Of a stretch of DNA of 64,000 bases, positions 11,740-23,700 are shown piece by piece. The first letter of the stretch is position 1; each line of letters begins with the position of its first letter. Origin of the DNA: Micropterix aruncella (lineage: Eukaryota; Arthropoda; Insecta; Lepidoptera; Micropterigidae); NCBI GenBank assembly GCA_944548615.1, contig OX155961.1, forward strand, positions 28,616,414 to 28,680,413, given 5' to 3'. The notes under the pieces are model-generated. The model did not search any database, was not told the DNA's origin, and saw only the letters and a list, made by a program, of their open reading frames with translations. The translations under genes were made by a program, and so were the position numbers.

Positions 11740-11923
11740 ATGTGCAGGTTCTGCCAAGGGGCAGAGGAAACCCCTGCACCTCTTGTGCGAGTGTGGCCCG
11801 CTGATGCGTAAAAGATACATCCACTTGGGTGGTCATTACCTCCAACCTGATGAGGTAAAACAATCTGACGCCAAAAACCTGTTTCGGTTCATAAATGACA
11901 CGAGGCTTAGCGCAGAACTATAG
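11740..11923 (+). pseudogene. LINE ORF2 zinc-knuckle tail, frameshifted
   Basis: The reading begins TMCRFCQGAEETP, then shifts frame by one base and continues LLCECGPLMRKRYIHLG and NLFRFINDTRLSAEL before a stop. The pattern CxxC-ETPxHLLCEC-R-LG-LxRFI is the C-terminal zinc-knuckle region that follows RNase H in R1/Jockey-type retrotransposons. The frameshift and lack of upstream RT/RNase H make it a dead fragment. Confidence 0.6.
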
Positions 11924-12359
11924 TAGGTGGCGAACACAATAGATCACCAATGGTCGCAGTGTTACAAGACGCATAAAGACCTTAGAAAATCCCCACACAA
12001 CAAATTTAAAAAAAATAACCTTTTCAAGGATTACCTTACCATAAACTAGTTTCTACTTTGTATATTTTAGCTTAGGTATACATCTTGCTGTGTTTTTCAT
12101 CATAGTTTCTCTGTCGTTATAGTGAGAATGATATTAGGATTTTTACAAAACATCATTTTATAAATTATGTATCGATAAATCGCTTACGATGGAATATTCG
12201 ATATAAATAAATATTTATGTCGCGATATTTTATATACAGCGAGAAATCGGTAATAATGCTTAAAAATGCTTTTCCTATGAGGATCATAATAATCGTCTTT
12301 TATCTATACAACATAATATGCAATTCATTAGCGTAAATCGCAAATTCAGGATGGGGGGA

Positions 12360-12554
12360 CTAATCGACAGTGTTCACCGACCCTGCAAAACGAAAGTGTC
12401 GAGAGACTGCAAAGTTTGCGCAGACATTGGAAAGAAGCAAACTGGCAAACGAGGCCACAAGGAGACAGCCTACTGTTGCCCAGATTGCAACGTACCAATA
12501 TGCTACTATCCATGTTTCACAAAATTTCCACACAAAAAGAATTACGTTCAATGA
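12360..12554 (+). pseudogene. piggyBac transposase C-terminal cysteine-rich domain
   Basis: The frame reads DCKVCADIGKKQTGKRG and then TAYCCPDCNVPICYYPCFTKF, ending NYVQ-stop at 12554. The spacing CxxC...CxxCxxxxCxxPCF is the RING-like cysteine-rich tail of piggyBac transposases, which binds the element's ends. The catalytic DDD part is missing upstream, so only the 3' end of the element remains. Confidence 0.65.
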
Positions 12555-12764
12555 TTTGTATGATTACTTCTTGTGCAACTTTTTTTTTTTCTTACAAAAA
12601 TGCCCTTTTTTAAATAAATAATTTCATAACTTATCATAATAATTGTTTAATATTGTTTTTTTATCCAGAAGATATACAAGTTAGTCTAATAGATACAAAA
12701 CAAATTGTTTCTAAGTCTAATCAGGTTTTTTTTAATAGCTGTTACAATAATGCCAAAAAAAACG

Positions 12765-12798
12765 CCCGCGGGCAATGTAACACGCACTAAAGTGTTAA
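12765..12798 (+). mobile_element. piggyBac-type 3' terminus with TTAA
   Basis: Read from the right edge inward on the - strand, TTAACACTTTAGTGCG is followed by TGTTACATTGCCCGCGGGCG. A TTAA (12795-12798) at the end, CAC-type inverted-repeat start and position 240 bp downstream of the transposase tail fit a piggyBac-like element. The matching left end is not found. Confidence 0.5.
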
Positions 12799-13678
12799 AC
12801 CATTTTTAGAAGTATCTTTTATTTCGATTATGCGATATGGTATTTAGGCTCTATAAGTTTCTGTCTCGTAAATGTTGTCACCACGCTTCTAGATCAATAC
12901 GTCTGAAGAATTTCATCCCGTCTCGGATATACATTTCAGTGTTTTCCTTCGCTTATTACGCGGTTCTCTGGATTATTTTCCTCTACGCGTTCCGAAATTG
13001 GTTTCCGCCGAGACGTGTTTAGTTCGAACAGTGTTAAAGGCGGATTAAGTAAACGAGACTCTCGGAAAACATATTTTTTCCTCGTTGATGTCTACACGAG
13101 GAATGTTGTTCAGTAGGGTGGAAACTTTCGTGTGATGGTAGCACTGTCACAAAATGGATTAAGGGCGTTTGAGTTTCTTATTTCGGTATCACTCAAACCC
13201 ACCTTCTCTCCCAACTCTGTTTTTTTACTTAATAACGAAAATAAACAATATGCTATAATACACAAAAATACCATATTTTAAATTATGAAACTGGTTACGG
13301 ATCTTGTAGGTATTTAAAATTTCTTTGAATTTAAATTCGAGTTTTTTTTTGTGTTCGAATTAAAATTAAAAAACTTATGTAGAGTTGAGAATTGTGCGCG
13401 TATTTTATTTTATTTACTATCAGACCCGGCGATTTTCGTACCGCCTAACAGTCATGAATGTCGTGTTACAGATTAGCTGAACTTAATTTATGATTTTATG
13501 AAAGTAATACAATGAATACAAAATAAATATTAGGTTCACTACTTTATTAAGATAATAACACAAAAAGATATATAAAAGTACAAAAATTCAGTATATCAAT
13601 CGCGTGTCAGCAAGAAATGATTGAATTAAACTATTTACATATTGTGCAGCATGGGATGCACACGGTGTAATTCTTTTC
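12799..13678. other. No gene recognised
   Basis: A 61-codon frame at 12837-13022 is open and hydrophobic in its middle, but nothing identifies it. The rest is AT-rich. Confidence 0.4.
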
Positions 13679-13795
13679 ATTAAAGCACCTTGTGATATAC
13701 GACACTTTATGTTTTTTTATCAGGCGCAAGAACAAAGAAAGCGAATTATTTGCCTACACGTGAACATGCCACGTACAATTGACCATGAGAAAACA
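13679..13795 (-). pseudogene. Helitron helicase C-terminal fragment
   Basis: On the - strand, after allowing small indels, the sequence spells the conserved end of Helitron helicases: CFSHGQLYVACSRVGK, then LAPDKKT and VVYHKVL with a stop. The intact counterpart in this window is 41160-41277 (CFSHGQLYVALSRV). Frameshifts show it is dead. No CTAG end was found nearby. Confidence 0.6.
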
Positions 13796-13989
13796 CGGAT
13801 TTACATTTTGTATGGGAAAATATTTTTTCTTTTATTTTAAATTTTCGTCAATTTTCCAATTTTTGTTTTTAATAGTTATTCTGCTATTCGGGACGGAGAC
13901 AAAAACAACAAATCTAAAACCACTCCGTTCTCGAGTTATAAGTGTTCGAACAACCCCGACTTTGTTTTATATATATAGATTAAAAACGG

Positions 13990-15375
13990 AGCTGTCATCT
14001 GCAACGGAATCTTGCGAACCCGCCACCTCAGGCTGTTATAACGATATAGATCGTTCTTTCAGGCGTGAAGTGATTACACAGAGATTCAGGAGCAAGACAG
14101 TAGAAAAGAAAAATAATTTTATTTTGCTATGAAAACATTACCTAATGAAGATTACACTGGTTTTATATAAAAAGATAATTTATGTACAAATGGCGGACTT
14201 ATCGCTATAGCGATATCTTACAGTCAACCTAATGGTTGACTGTAAGATGGACTAATGTCCACAGTCTAGCCCGTAAGAAGCCGACGCCTTACCGCGATGC
14301 ACTGAAATGTTAAACCGGCGGGCCAACCTCACGCCCTTACTACCAGATTTGGTCGGATTTCTCCGTCCTCCGGTCTCATCACGATTTCGAGGTCGCTTGC
14401 GCGACCTCTACCTGGCGCAAGCGGTTATTCAGTTTGAATATTTTGCGGACCACGACACCCTTTGCCCGCTATGGTCACTCGGAATCGGGTGGTCGACGGA
14501 TCGATTCAAGGGTTGAAGACCTCAGTTCGACAATTATCCTCCGCTTTCATAGGAAACATATTTCTCCAGGCACTCTGATTATTTGCCAGCTGGGCATTCA
14601 ACAACTAGCTAACCGGATAGTTCATCAACTGTTAATTTTCGCAGGTGTTCACTTAGGTGGCGAACGGTTTCGTATAGCTTGGGCCACAAGATCCACTTCG
14701 TTCTCGGATCGGCTCAAATCATGATTCAGCTCCTATTCAGAAGCCTCCTCGAGTGGAAGGCTACCCCAAATAAGACTCCCGTGTCTCAGGTTTCAAAGCT
14801 GGTGGACCAGTTTTTCCCGGCGGGATTGCATCCCGGTGCCACTGGACGGTTTGCGCACCGTTCGGCTGTGCCAATCGGTTGTGCATTCTGACTAATTGCT
14901 AAAGAAGTCTAGGGACTATGGAAACATACTGTTTCCTAAGCAGCGGGGGTGGATGTTGACCTGTTGTCATATTACTCTTGAAATGACCTTGGGCCACTCG
15001 ATCCAGTGTGGCAGTACGGGTAAAGAACGCCCAGGTCCGCGATAAATTCAAACTAAATTACCGCTGTAATACAACAGGTAGAGGTTGCGTAAACGACTTC
15101 GAACCCGTAACCAGTCGGGAGAACAGAGGTATCCTGGAGGTTGATTCTAGACGGAGATATCCTGCCATAACTGGTAGTTAGAATCCGATGATATCCGCTG
15201 GGTACCTTTCCTGGTGCCTCGCCGTAAGGCGTCGGTCGCTAACGGGTTGCTGGTGAACTATACAGTAGATTGTCTCGTCCCCAAGTCTTCTACGCTCATC
15301 CCACGGCTGAAAGAATGTTTATATATCGTTATACCAGCCTGGAGTGACGGGTTCGCCCGTTGTAGTCGACACCGC
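13990..15375. mobile_element. Apparently complete foldback-like element, long inverted arms
   Basis: The left end (from about 14007, CTTGCGAACCCGCCACCTCA, then GTTATAACGATATAGATCGT) is matched in reverse complement by the right end (about 15310-15370, ending GACGGGTTCGCCCGTTGTAG). The arms also share an internal module: GCGCGACCTCTACCTGGCGC at 14400 corresponds to the inverse of 15070-15120. The element is about 1.4 kb, GC-rich and without an intact gene. Copies elsewhere in the window are single arms. The superfamily is unknown. Confidence 0.5.
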
Positions 15376-15399
15376 CCTACTATTCATTTCCGCATTATT

Positions 15400-15560
15400 T
15401 TGAAGTATTCACCCGAATCCGCAATCTTCTTATCCCAACCGCCTCCCACTGCAGGATTACAGACGTGACAGAAGCTCCATAGCTGCTCTGACAGGAGGCT
15501 ACAAGATAGGAGTTGAACCGTGAGTTGGGCAGGCCAGATGATTTTTGGCCAACACCACCC
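15400..15560 (+). repeat. Repeat segment shared with 4205-4345
   Basis: Both stretches contain ATCCGCAAT(T/C)..., a CAACTG/CAACCG...CTGCAGG block, and ...GAACCGTGAGTTxxGC in the same order, suggesting one more module that travels with the foldback-like family. Confidence 0.45.
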
Positions 15561-16134
15561 AAGTTGCACGTAACCATAATGAAGCATTTATTAAGAAAAA
15601 TAAGATTTATCGTAGAAGGGCTATTCGGTAAACCTTCGGTTAACATCCTTATAAATCGTGTAGGAAAAACAAAATAAACCAATAGCCATTATCTAATCGC
15701 ATAAGTAACCGAGCAAAAACGCCGATATCTTGGGATGCCGATATTTTACTTAAGATAATTTGTATATGTTGTGATTGGATGATTGTATATGTGAATGAGA
15801 TGGTTCGAGGGTGTTCTTGTTTGAGTATTTATGTACTTTTGTGCTATGTGTTTAGTTTTTTATCCATTATTTATAAATTATTTGTAGTCAATTAATAAAT
15901 ATGTGAGTAAATAAATTTTAACATAATACTTTAAAAAGAATATTAAAGTGCATGTAATAAATACACTATATATAGGTGATCAGTATCTAAATGAGTTTTG
16001 ATCATTGCTACATCTTAACAGTTTTTAATTTGCTACGTCTTAACTCATAGTGACATGTTCTTAGTCACCAATTATTTGGTTGATTTAAATATTGTCCAAA
16101 AATGAGGAAAGTAAAAGTTACACTAAGAAAAATG
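15561..16134. other. No gene recognised
   Basis: AT-rich sequence with no recognised feature. Confidence 0.4.
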
Positions 16135-16335
16135 TAACGATGTAATACACGAAAAACGGATGTGCAAACGAGGATTACGTATATAACTTGGACTGTGGTC
16201 CATACGTATTAATTATCATGAAGCGTAACGGTGTTGGTGTGATGGTAGTTACCGTACCGTAGTGTCAAAACATAATGTTATTGCATAACATCACGATATT
16301 GGAATCTCGCTTCTAACATGATAGCATCCTTGCAA
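16135..16335 (-). repeat. 200-bp dispersed repeat, copy inverted relative to 58777-58980
   Basis: The two copies share GTTACATCGTTA, TATGGACCACAGTCC(G/A)AG, GTTATATACGTA and CATGTTAGAAGCGAGAT in the same order on opposite strands. The second copy lies inside the mariner in Dpr intron 2. Unclassified. Confidence 0.5.
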
Positions 16336-16529
16336 ATGTTTTCCAAAGCCAAATTAAATCAAAAAAAAATATTTTTTTTTGTTTTTCGTTAATTTTTGTT
16401 TTTAGTTTTTTTTGTTTATTGTATCTATTGGCAACTAAATTTTTACACGTCCACGAAGGTTGGCTGTAAGAAATTGTACTTTAGGCAATAAGTCCGCCTG
16501 TTTCATGTTTTTTTCTAAAAATGTACGAC

Positions 16530-16918
16530 AGAAAATGCTTAGAATCTGGGGCATTTCCAGACACCAACGATCCTAATGATTCTGGTGGTGGGATCAATGG
16601 TGTCAAACTCATTTTACCCACCGTGCAACACAAACCGAGTGGTTCGTGGCGTTACTTCAAAGCATTGCAATATTGGCACAAATCGTTCATTTCTACAATT
16701 TGCACGCATTCATAATCGCTGTATTGTATCGCCAGATCATCGTATAATGCCTCTCTGTATGTGTTTTGTCTCAAATTCAATCGCACTGCAACATTAAGGA
16801 TCCGTGCCGCATCATTCAATTCTTGGCGATGATCATCGCTTTCAGTTGCTCGAACCTCTCTTTGTCGTCTTGCTCGAGCGGTCAACTTGCTGAGATTGGA
16901 GAGTCTGCGCAAGAGCAT
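16530..16918 (-). pseudogene. Helitron Rep-helicase N-terminal fragment
   Basis: On the - strand the frame starting at 16918 contains TARARRQREVRATESDDHR and ends in EMNDLCQYCNALK followed by a stop. After the stop the same frame continues RHEPLGLCCTVGKMSL and PLIPPPESLGSL. This matches the N-terminus of Helitron proteins, with an arginine-rich stretch followed by CxxCxALK...GxCCxxGKxxL. The intact relative here is 36421-36540 (CEHCLALKF...MCCLQGKVKL). The stop codon and missing downstream domains make it a relic. Confidence 0.65.
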
Positions 16919-17339
16919 AATTGTGAAAACTTATCGCAAAACCTGGAAAATCATTCACGAATTACACAAATTCAGTCAATTCAGTTGATCTACCTTCAAA
17001 ATAACGAAAACGATAGGAAAAATTTGTAAAATTCAATCAAACTGTCACATGTCAGTTTTCACGCAGTACCCCGCCATTTTGATTTTCGAATTTTCGTATT
17101 TTTATTCTTGTCAAACAACGCCATCTATGATCAATCTCGATACTAAAATAATTTTTGGTTTTTCACATTTTTCTCACTTTTTCGAGAGGTTTTCAGGATT
17201 TTTTTATAGCCTATATTATGACCGAAGTGATTAGTAATAAAACAAAAAAATAATCAACCAAATCAGCCGCTCGTGAGGTATTAGGTAACATACATCAAAC
17301 CAGACTCATTTTTATTATATAGGTATATTTACTTGTTAC

Positions 17340-18130
17340 CTTTTGTCACTCAACTCTGACTAACCCAAACTAGGATGGACAGGGGTCCAATTGTACAATA
17401 AACTATTTAAACGTTGTAGTAAAATATTTCATAGGAAAATCCTAGTTGCTAAACTGTAGTACGACGTTGCCAAATAGTACTATGGAGTTTAGCAATCTAA
17501 TACTATATATTCGCATGTAACACAGATCACTCTCTCTCTCTCTCAAATCTTGGATCATGCCTGACACACAGCAAAGCACTCAGAATTTGTCAATATAATT
17601 ATATTTACCAAAACAATTAAACATATTAATTAGCAGGTAGGTGTCATATCTCTACCCCGCTCGCGTGGGTAGGTGAATCAGTGAATAAAGGAATTAAACT
17701 GAGTGCTCGGCCTCAAATGAGCTTTATGAATGTCATCGCGATGAACCCGCTTTTGCGCAGAGGACCTTGGACCTACCAGTGCGGTAATAATTTGGCGCGT
17801 CAACATTTTGCTACGAGCACGAAACGCACATTTTGACGCAAGGAAGTGGGGGGGGGGGGTATAGTTTGACAAATGGATACACGTCGAGAAACGTTCTATA
17901 ATAATATTACGGTCATTTTTTTTACCGAATTCTTATCCTTTTGCTCGTACTAAGCTGTGCACGTCGCGTCGATTGTTGATCTACGTGTGTGGCATCGGAT
18001 AGCAATATCATATCGTGCCCTCATTAAAATATGAGTATTATTTTTAGCCTATAATATGTAATATTATTTCGTTCGCATTGTGATTGATCTCTTGGGATGT
18101 AACTATACAGAAATAATAACTATAAAACAT
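17340..18130 (+). repeat. Unclassified dispersed repeat, copy A
   Basis: Three copies exist: this one, 21095-22630 and 23100-23700. Shared landmarks are AAACGTTGTAGTAAAATATT, CCCCGCTCGCGTGGGT, GAGCTTTATGAATGTCATCG, CGATGAACCCGC and TTGACGCAAG followed by a G-rich run. The central 250 bp are the most conserved and GC-richer. Frames are not kept between copies, so a current coding role is unlikely. Confidence 0.55.
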
Positions 18131-18654
18131 TGATTTTGAGGAGAAAACGGAGTTATTTCCTGGTTCGACCCTATTCGAGGAGGCTACCGGAGAGTAGTTG
18201 AACCGATGCAATAATACGAGCGGGTCTTATGTAGTGGCTTAACTACACAGGTACCATTATCTGCCCTATATAGGAAATGTGTAACACCAAATAAGTAACA
18301 GTGAACTGTAACAACAACAGACAAGCAAATATATTAAAAGGAATAAAAAACAAGACTGCCGTTACAGAAAGTGAACTACTGTATTCATATGTTTTTTACT
18401 GTTTATTATGAGAATATCTCCTTAATGTACTCAATCATAATTGTCATTTGACACCAAACACGATATTTTTATGGTAATTTATTGCCATTTGGAGATTTAG
18501 ACATTTAGAGAACTATTGTCTTAATATTTTAATAGTTAAGGCACTCTATGACACTCGGGCTGGCAGAACGGTTCTAACAATACCACATATTCATATAAAG
18601 GAATAAAAAACGGAAAACATAGATAGATAAACCCTGAACAGTCATGTATAAAGG

Positions 18655-18895
18655 GTATATGTTATTCAAGTGGTCAGCTCAAACGAACGATCGTCGATAA
18701 ATACTACATGTCGAACTTATACTCGTCCGAATAAATTCAAGTATATTTCGTGTGGTGTAAGATTTGTCATTGGCGGGCAGTTTTAATGCGAAAAAGTGAT
18801 AACCGATCATCTCACATTCCGCTCTACGTATTGCCATGTCTCGTTCACACAGACTAATTTCCGATTTTAATTTACGAAGAAACGCAATCGAGCCC
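18655..18895 (-). repeat. TIR element (GGGCCCGATTGCG family), truncated
   Basis: It shares ACGATCGTCGATAAATACTA, CATATTTCG and TTTTAATGCGAAAAAGTGA with 55457-55740. Its right end carries the family's terminal repeat as GAAGAAACGCAATCGAGCCC. The left terminal repeat is missing. Confidence 0.55.
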
Positions 18896-19006
18896 AATAT
18901 TGCTTTACTTTTTTAGGTCATTTGAATGGGCACAATATTTGATAAGTATAATTAATATCTAATCTCTAATCTCTAATAATCTCTAACTTCTAATGTCAAA
19001 TCGCAA

Positions 19007-20099
19007 TCTATACTAATATTATAAAGAAGTAATGTTTGTAAGTTTGTACGTTTATATGTAGGGGGTGATCTCCGAAACTACTTATTTGATTTCAAAACCT
19101 GTTTCATTATTGGAAATCCCCATTATCGATGAGTGCTATAGGCTATATTTTAGTGATAAATATTGGTTTTTAATATTAAATCATGATATTTGTAAATCAA
19201 GTCTGAGAAAAATGAGCTGGTGAGTTGCTTTGTCAGAATGTGCTGTCGAAACAGTTTGATATATGTGAAAATAATATATGACATAATCATCGGCCTCAAA
19301 TAGATCTATAAAAAAGTAAGCAACAGCACATATCCAACGTCTATATTTAAGCTACAATAACTGCTTTTATGTGTGAAAAAAATAAGAAAAATAAGTAGGC
19401 AGTCTTTGTTGAAGCCATTAGCAATAAAATAAGAGTAACATTCTCACAGGTGGTTAATAAAGATAAAATAGGCCTTTTAGTATAAGTTTTTATATGGTAT
19501 AGTTATAGAGATATCATGGAATTAGTAACGCGTGCAAACACCTCGAAATACCTAGAAATAGCCCAGCAAGGTCAGCGTTCAGAAAATAATATATGACAAA
19601 ATCATCGGCCTCGAAGAGATCTATAAAAAGTCAACAACAGCACATAACCAACGTTTATATTTAAGCTACAATAACTGCTTTTATGTCTCAACAAAATAAT
19701 AAAAATAAGTAGGCAGTCTTTGTTGAAGCCATTAGCAATAAAATAAGAATAACGTTGTCATAGGTGGTTAATAAAGATAAAATTGGCCTTTTACTATAAG
19801 TTTTTATGTGGTATAGTTATAGAGATATCATGGAATTAGTAACGCGTACAAGCACCTCGAAATACCTAGAAATAGCCCAGCAAGGTCAGCTTTCAGCGGA
19901 AGGCGGCGCAGCTGGCGAGGAGCAAGACTCGTACGTCTACGATACAGGCAGCTTGCATGTGATGGTGGGACATCTTGCACATAACGCTAACTTTAGATAT
20001 ATCTAAAGTTATCGTCTAAAAAGGCAAAAAAACGCCCCCCTTTAAATTAACAAATCGATTCGAAACTTATCGCGACGCAAAGCAGCGGGCAACAGCTAG
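19007..20099 (+). mobile_element. Non-autonomous Helitron with internal tandem duplication
   Basis: The 5' end is TCTATACTAATATTATAAAG after an A at 19006. The 3' end is GCGGGCAACAGCTAG followed by T at 20100. TC...CTAG between A and T is the Helitron signature. A segment of about 320 bp is present twice in tandem (about 19265-19580 and 19584-19895), marked by CATGGAATTAGTAACGCGT and GCCCAGCAAGGTCAGC in both. No Rep or helicase is encoded. A truncated relative with TA expansions lies at 32930-34315. Confidence 0.75.
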
Positions 20100-20344
20100 T
20101 CTTAAATAAGTCTTATATCACACATGCACAGCCGTATGACTACTTTCATGTGTGACGTTCCTCGGATTGCTTGGGATTGGGATGAATTAATTTGTCGCCT
20201 TATTTAATTAGACAGTCGTATTTTTTTTCTTTATGTCATCTTAGACAAGGCATGTAAAAAGAAATAAATAAAACAAATAAATAAATAAATACCTTTTATG
20301 TTCATTGTGCGATGTGTTTTTCGGCTAATCTGCATATATAAATA

Positions 20345-21090
20345 CTAGCTGACCCGTGCCCACTTCGTTGGGCGGTAAAACTTTTTACCTGTGATGAAAT
20401 TATGAGTGTGGTTCGGTTAGTACTGAGTGCTATGATTTATTTCCTGACTGCCAAAAGAAGGGTTATATTTTTAGTACATATGTATGTATGTATGTATTTG
20501 CATGCCAATTTGACTATAATACCGTTACTTGTGAGTCTTCTTGTGAGTGTCTTATTTGTGAGCGTATTATCTCTTTAACTATTTATGCAGTAAAAGGGAA
20601 ATTAAATGCACTAAAAGATAAAAATATTTTGTTTTAAACACTTGAGACGATAAATTTACTTATTTTGATAAGAATTCATAATTGTTGATAATATGACCAA
20701 TAAACATGACCTAACGATTTAAATTATTTTTTTTAATATAAAATACTATTTTCTGTGACTTAAATATAAAAGTTAGACATATGCTGTCGCTGACTTTTTT
20801 ATAGGCATTATCAAGCTCTACAACTTTTCTCTAGAACTTAATCATATATCTCTCATCGTTAAGGTAGCGTTAGTTAGAAACATTCTCGTTTGACCGTTTT
20901 TTCCGACTTACTTTGGAAATCCGACTACCACGATATAGTCTTTTCATTTTTTGAATCAATATATAACCAATGACACTCACAAATAACGTGGCTTTCTATT
21001 GGTAAAAGAATTTTCAAAATCGGTTCAGTAGATCCAGAGATTACTTCCTACAACGTCACAAACTTTACCTCTATATAATATTAGTATAGA
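20345..21090 (-). mobile_element. Non-autonomous Helitron
   Basis: On the - strand it starts TCTATACTAATATTATATAG (right edge 21090) and ends in the hairpin GCCCAACGAAGTGGGC, ACGGGTCAG, CTAG (left edge 20345), flanked by A and T. Full length is 746 bp. It is the intact reference copy for the family at 30958-31525 and 49342-54505, and it supplies the empty target site for the transposon at 49799-54236 (GCTCTACAACTTTTCTCTAG near 20814). Confidence 0.85.
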
Positions 21091-21094
21091 TGTC

Positions 21095-22630
21095 AAATCT
21101 TAGATCATCTCACGCAAACAGCAAAGCTCTCAGAATATGTCTCTAAAATTATGTTTACCAAAACAATGAAAGATACTCACAGGTGGGTGTCTCTATTCCT
21201 CCCCCGCTCGCGTGGGTTGGAGAATCAGCAGATAAATGGATTAAACCGAGTTCTCGGTCTCGTGAGCTTTATGAATGTCATCGCGATGAACCCGCGTTTG
21301 CCGGGGACTTTCATTTGCCCTCCCCTTATCTGATAAACGCTACGTGCGGTAATAATTTGGCCCATCTAAATTTTACTAGGAGCGCGAAACGCATATTTTG
21401 ACGCAAGTATAGTTTGACAAATGGTAACGCGTCCGGAAACGTTCTATAATCATATTCCGGACATTTTTACCGAAATATATTTCTCTTGCTCGTACTAAGT
21501 TGCGGACTTCGCGACGAATGTTGATGTACGTGGGTGACAATGGCACAATATACCATACAGAACAGTAAGCGCACTCTCGAGTGGTAAGGTGTTGCGGGGA
21601 TAGCGTGGGAGAAGAGTGAGCATTGGGATACGTTAGGGCAGCGGTTCCCAAAGTGTGGGTCGCGAGCCGATTCCAGGTGGGTCGCGAACATAACGTTTGA
21701 ACGTAGGGTTACAATATTGCAGATAGACGACGAGATAGATTGATGAGTCTAAGTGTATTTAGGATACCTGCAGGCAATATAATAAAATAAAATAAATAAA
21801 TAAAATAAAGATAGCACTTGAAAATATTAGAATATAAAAGTTGCAAGGTTCCCGCGCTGTTGCAAGGTTGCAAACCTTGCAACAGCGCGGGAAGATGAAA
21901 TAGCCGCGCGAAGAGACAGCGCCGCGTCTCTAGCATCGTTTGGCTCGTCCTCAGCGCGCGCGCGGCCGGGCGGCAGCGTCGATTGTTTATTTTTTACATC
22001 AAACCACTCACTAACTTTTCTGAAAAAGTTCTCGCTGGGTCGCAAAATATGGTGATTTAGAAAGTGGGTCGCGGCGTCAATAAGTTTGGGAACCCCTGCG
22101 TTAGGGCAAACACCTGTGGTTGGTGTTACGCAGGTGGGGGGTTGTCAATTTTTTCGAATGTTCAAATATCTGCGTCGGCGGAGTGGTGACGATATATCGA
22201 CGCGCTTGCTCGCTTGCTTTTGCGATCTTCGTTCAACTGCACCACATTCGATAATAATATATTACTACTTGTGTTAGCCTTTAAGACTCGTGACGTCACT
22301 CGCTTCGATTTTATTTCTTTGCTAAGAAAATATACTGACTTTAACTGCGGCAATGAACAGAAATATCATGTTATGCCCTCATACACATATGTGTATTATA
22401 TTTAGCGCATAATATTATTATTTCGTCCACATTTTTATTGAACTCCTTGGATTATTTATTTATTTTATTTTTAAGAAATAGTTAATATAAAACATTGTTT
22501 TTGGCGACAAAAATAATAAGAACCGAATGACAAAATCTTAACTTCGTGCTTATTTGATTCTGTCACCCAACTGGTAATAACCGGTTTAGGATGGACAGGG
22601 AACAAACTATTTATGATAAGTAAAATACAA
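21095..22630 (+). repeat. Unclassified dispersed repeat, copy B, interrupted by hAT MITE
   Basis: It matches copies A and C (CCCCGCTCGCGTGGGT, GAGCTTTATGAATGTCATCG). It is split by the hAT MITE at 21639-22098 and resumes in the part shared with 18000-18130 (ATCATGTTATGCCCTCATAC, GCGCATAATATTATTATTTC). Confidence 0.5.
21639..22098. mobile_element. hAT MITE with perfect 8-bp target duplication
   Basis: The ends are CAGCGGTTCCCAAAGTGTGG and TAAGTTTGGGAACCCCTG, the CAG(C/G)GGTTCCCAAA terminal repeat of hAT elements. They are flanked by CGTTAGGG at 21631-21638 and at 22099-22106, a perfect 8-bp duplication, which is diagnostic for hAT. The 460-bp body has a GC-rich core (GCGCGCGCGCGGCCGGGCGG near 21953) and a self-complementary stretch near 21845-21892. 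It is related to 28063-28683. Confidence 0.85.
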
Positions 22631-23099
22631 ACGGAGCTGCCATGGAATTCACCGACCAAAAATCGGGCCCATCATATATAATTATTACACTTCTGGGAGG
22701 TGAAGGGTGGATTCCAAACTAACGACCGGCTGTGGTAAGTTTAGGACAGCTGTCTTGCCACATGTGAGAGTTCACCTTACAACCCATTCACCCCCCCCCC
22801 CCCCCCCCCTTCGAAGCCATAGAATTTGAGATGCAGAAATCGCGGTTTTAGATATTTTTTCTAGAAAGGAGTCGATTATTTTCCTAGAGAGACCAAGATC
22901 TTTAAAAAGGTGAAACAAAGATTTAGCTGGCAGGCCACGAGCGCCTACTTCCACCGCGTGAAGGTGAACAGTGAAGCCGTTCCGGGTGACGGTATTTGCG
23001 AGGTCATGTATTTATTTAATTTGTACTCGTGGTCTTTTGGGATATTTGATTCCCATGGAACAGTTAATTCTACGATAAGTACTATTAATAAACTATAAT
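22631..23099. other. No gene recognised; poly-C tract
   Basis: A run of 19 C at 22791-22809 is the only clear structure. The CATGGAATTCACC segment at 22642 is the inverse of one at 10406. Confidence 0.45.
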
Positions 23100-23700
23100 A
23101 AAATAACTATTCTACGATAAGGACAATTGTATAAACTATTTATGAATGAATTTATGAATAGTACAATACAGTATTTAAACGTTGTAGTAAAATATTTCAT
23201 AGTAAATCCTAGTTTCCAAATTATAGTACAATGTTGCCAAGCCGTTCAATAGAGTATGGCAATCTATTACTGTATATTCGCATGTATTACATATTCCGCC
23301 TGAATACTCTCTTTAATTTTGGATCATGCCACGCACCACAGCAAAGCACTCAGAATGTGTCTATATAATTACATTTATCTAAACAATTAAACATATTCGC
23401 AGGTAGGTGTCTTATCTCTACCCCGCTCGCGTGGGTATGCGAATCAGTGGATAAAGGGATTAAACTGAGTGCTCGGTCTCAAATGAGCTTTATGAATGTC
23501 ATCGCGATGAACCCGCGTTTGCGCGGGGGACTTTCATTTGCCTTCCCTTATCTGATAAACGCTACGTGCGGTAATAATTTGGCCCGTCTAAATTTCGCTA
23601 CGAACGCACATTTTGACGCAAGAGGAGAGGGGGAGGGGGTATAGTTTAACAAATGGTTACACGTCGGGAAACGTTTTTAACCATATTCCGGCAATTATTT
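23100..23700 (+). repeat. Unclassified dispersed repeat, copy C
   Basis: Uninterrupted copy of the family at 17340-18130 and 21095-22630, with the conserved core at about 23330-23640 (AAAGCACTCAGAATGTGTC, ATGAGCTTTATGAATGTCAT, GTGCGGTAATAATTTGGCCC). Confidence 0.55.

Noticed and set aside
12837..13022. 61-codon frame with a hydrophobic middle
   Set aside because: No family resemblance, no clear splice or promoter context; could be chance.
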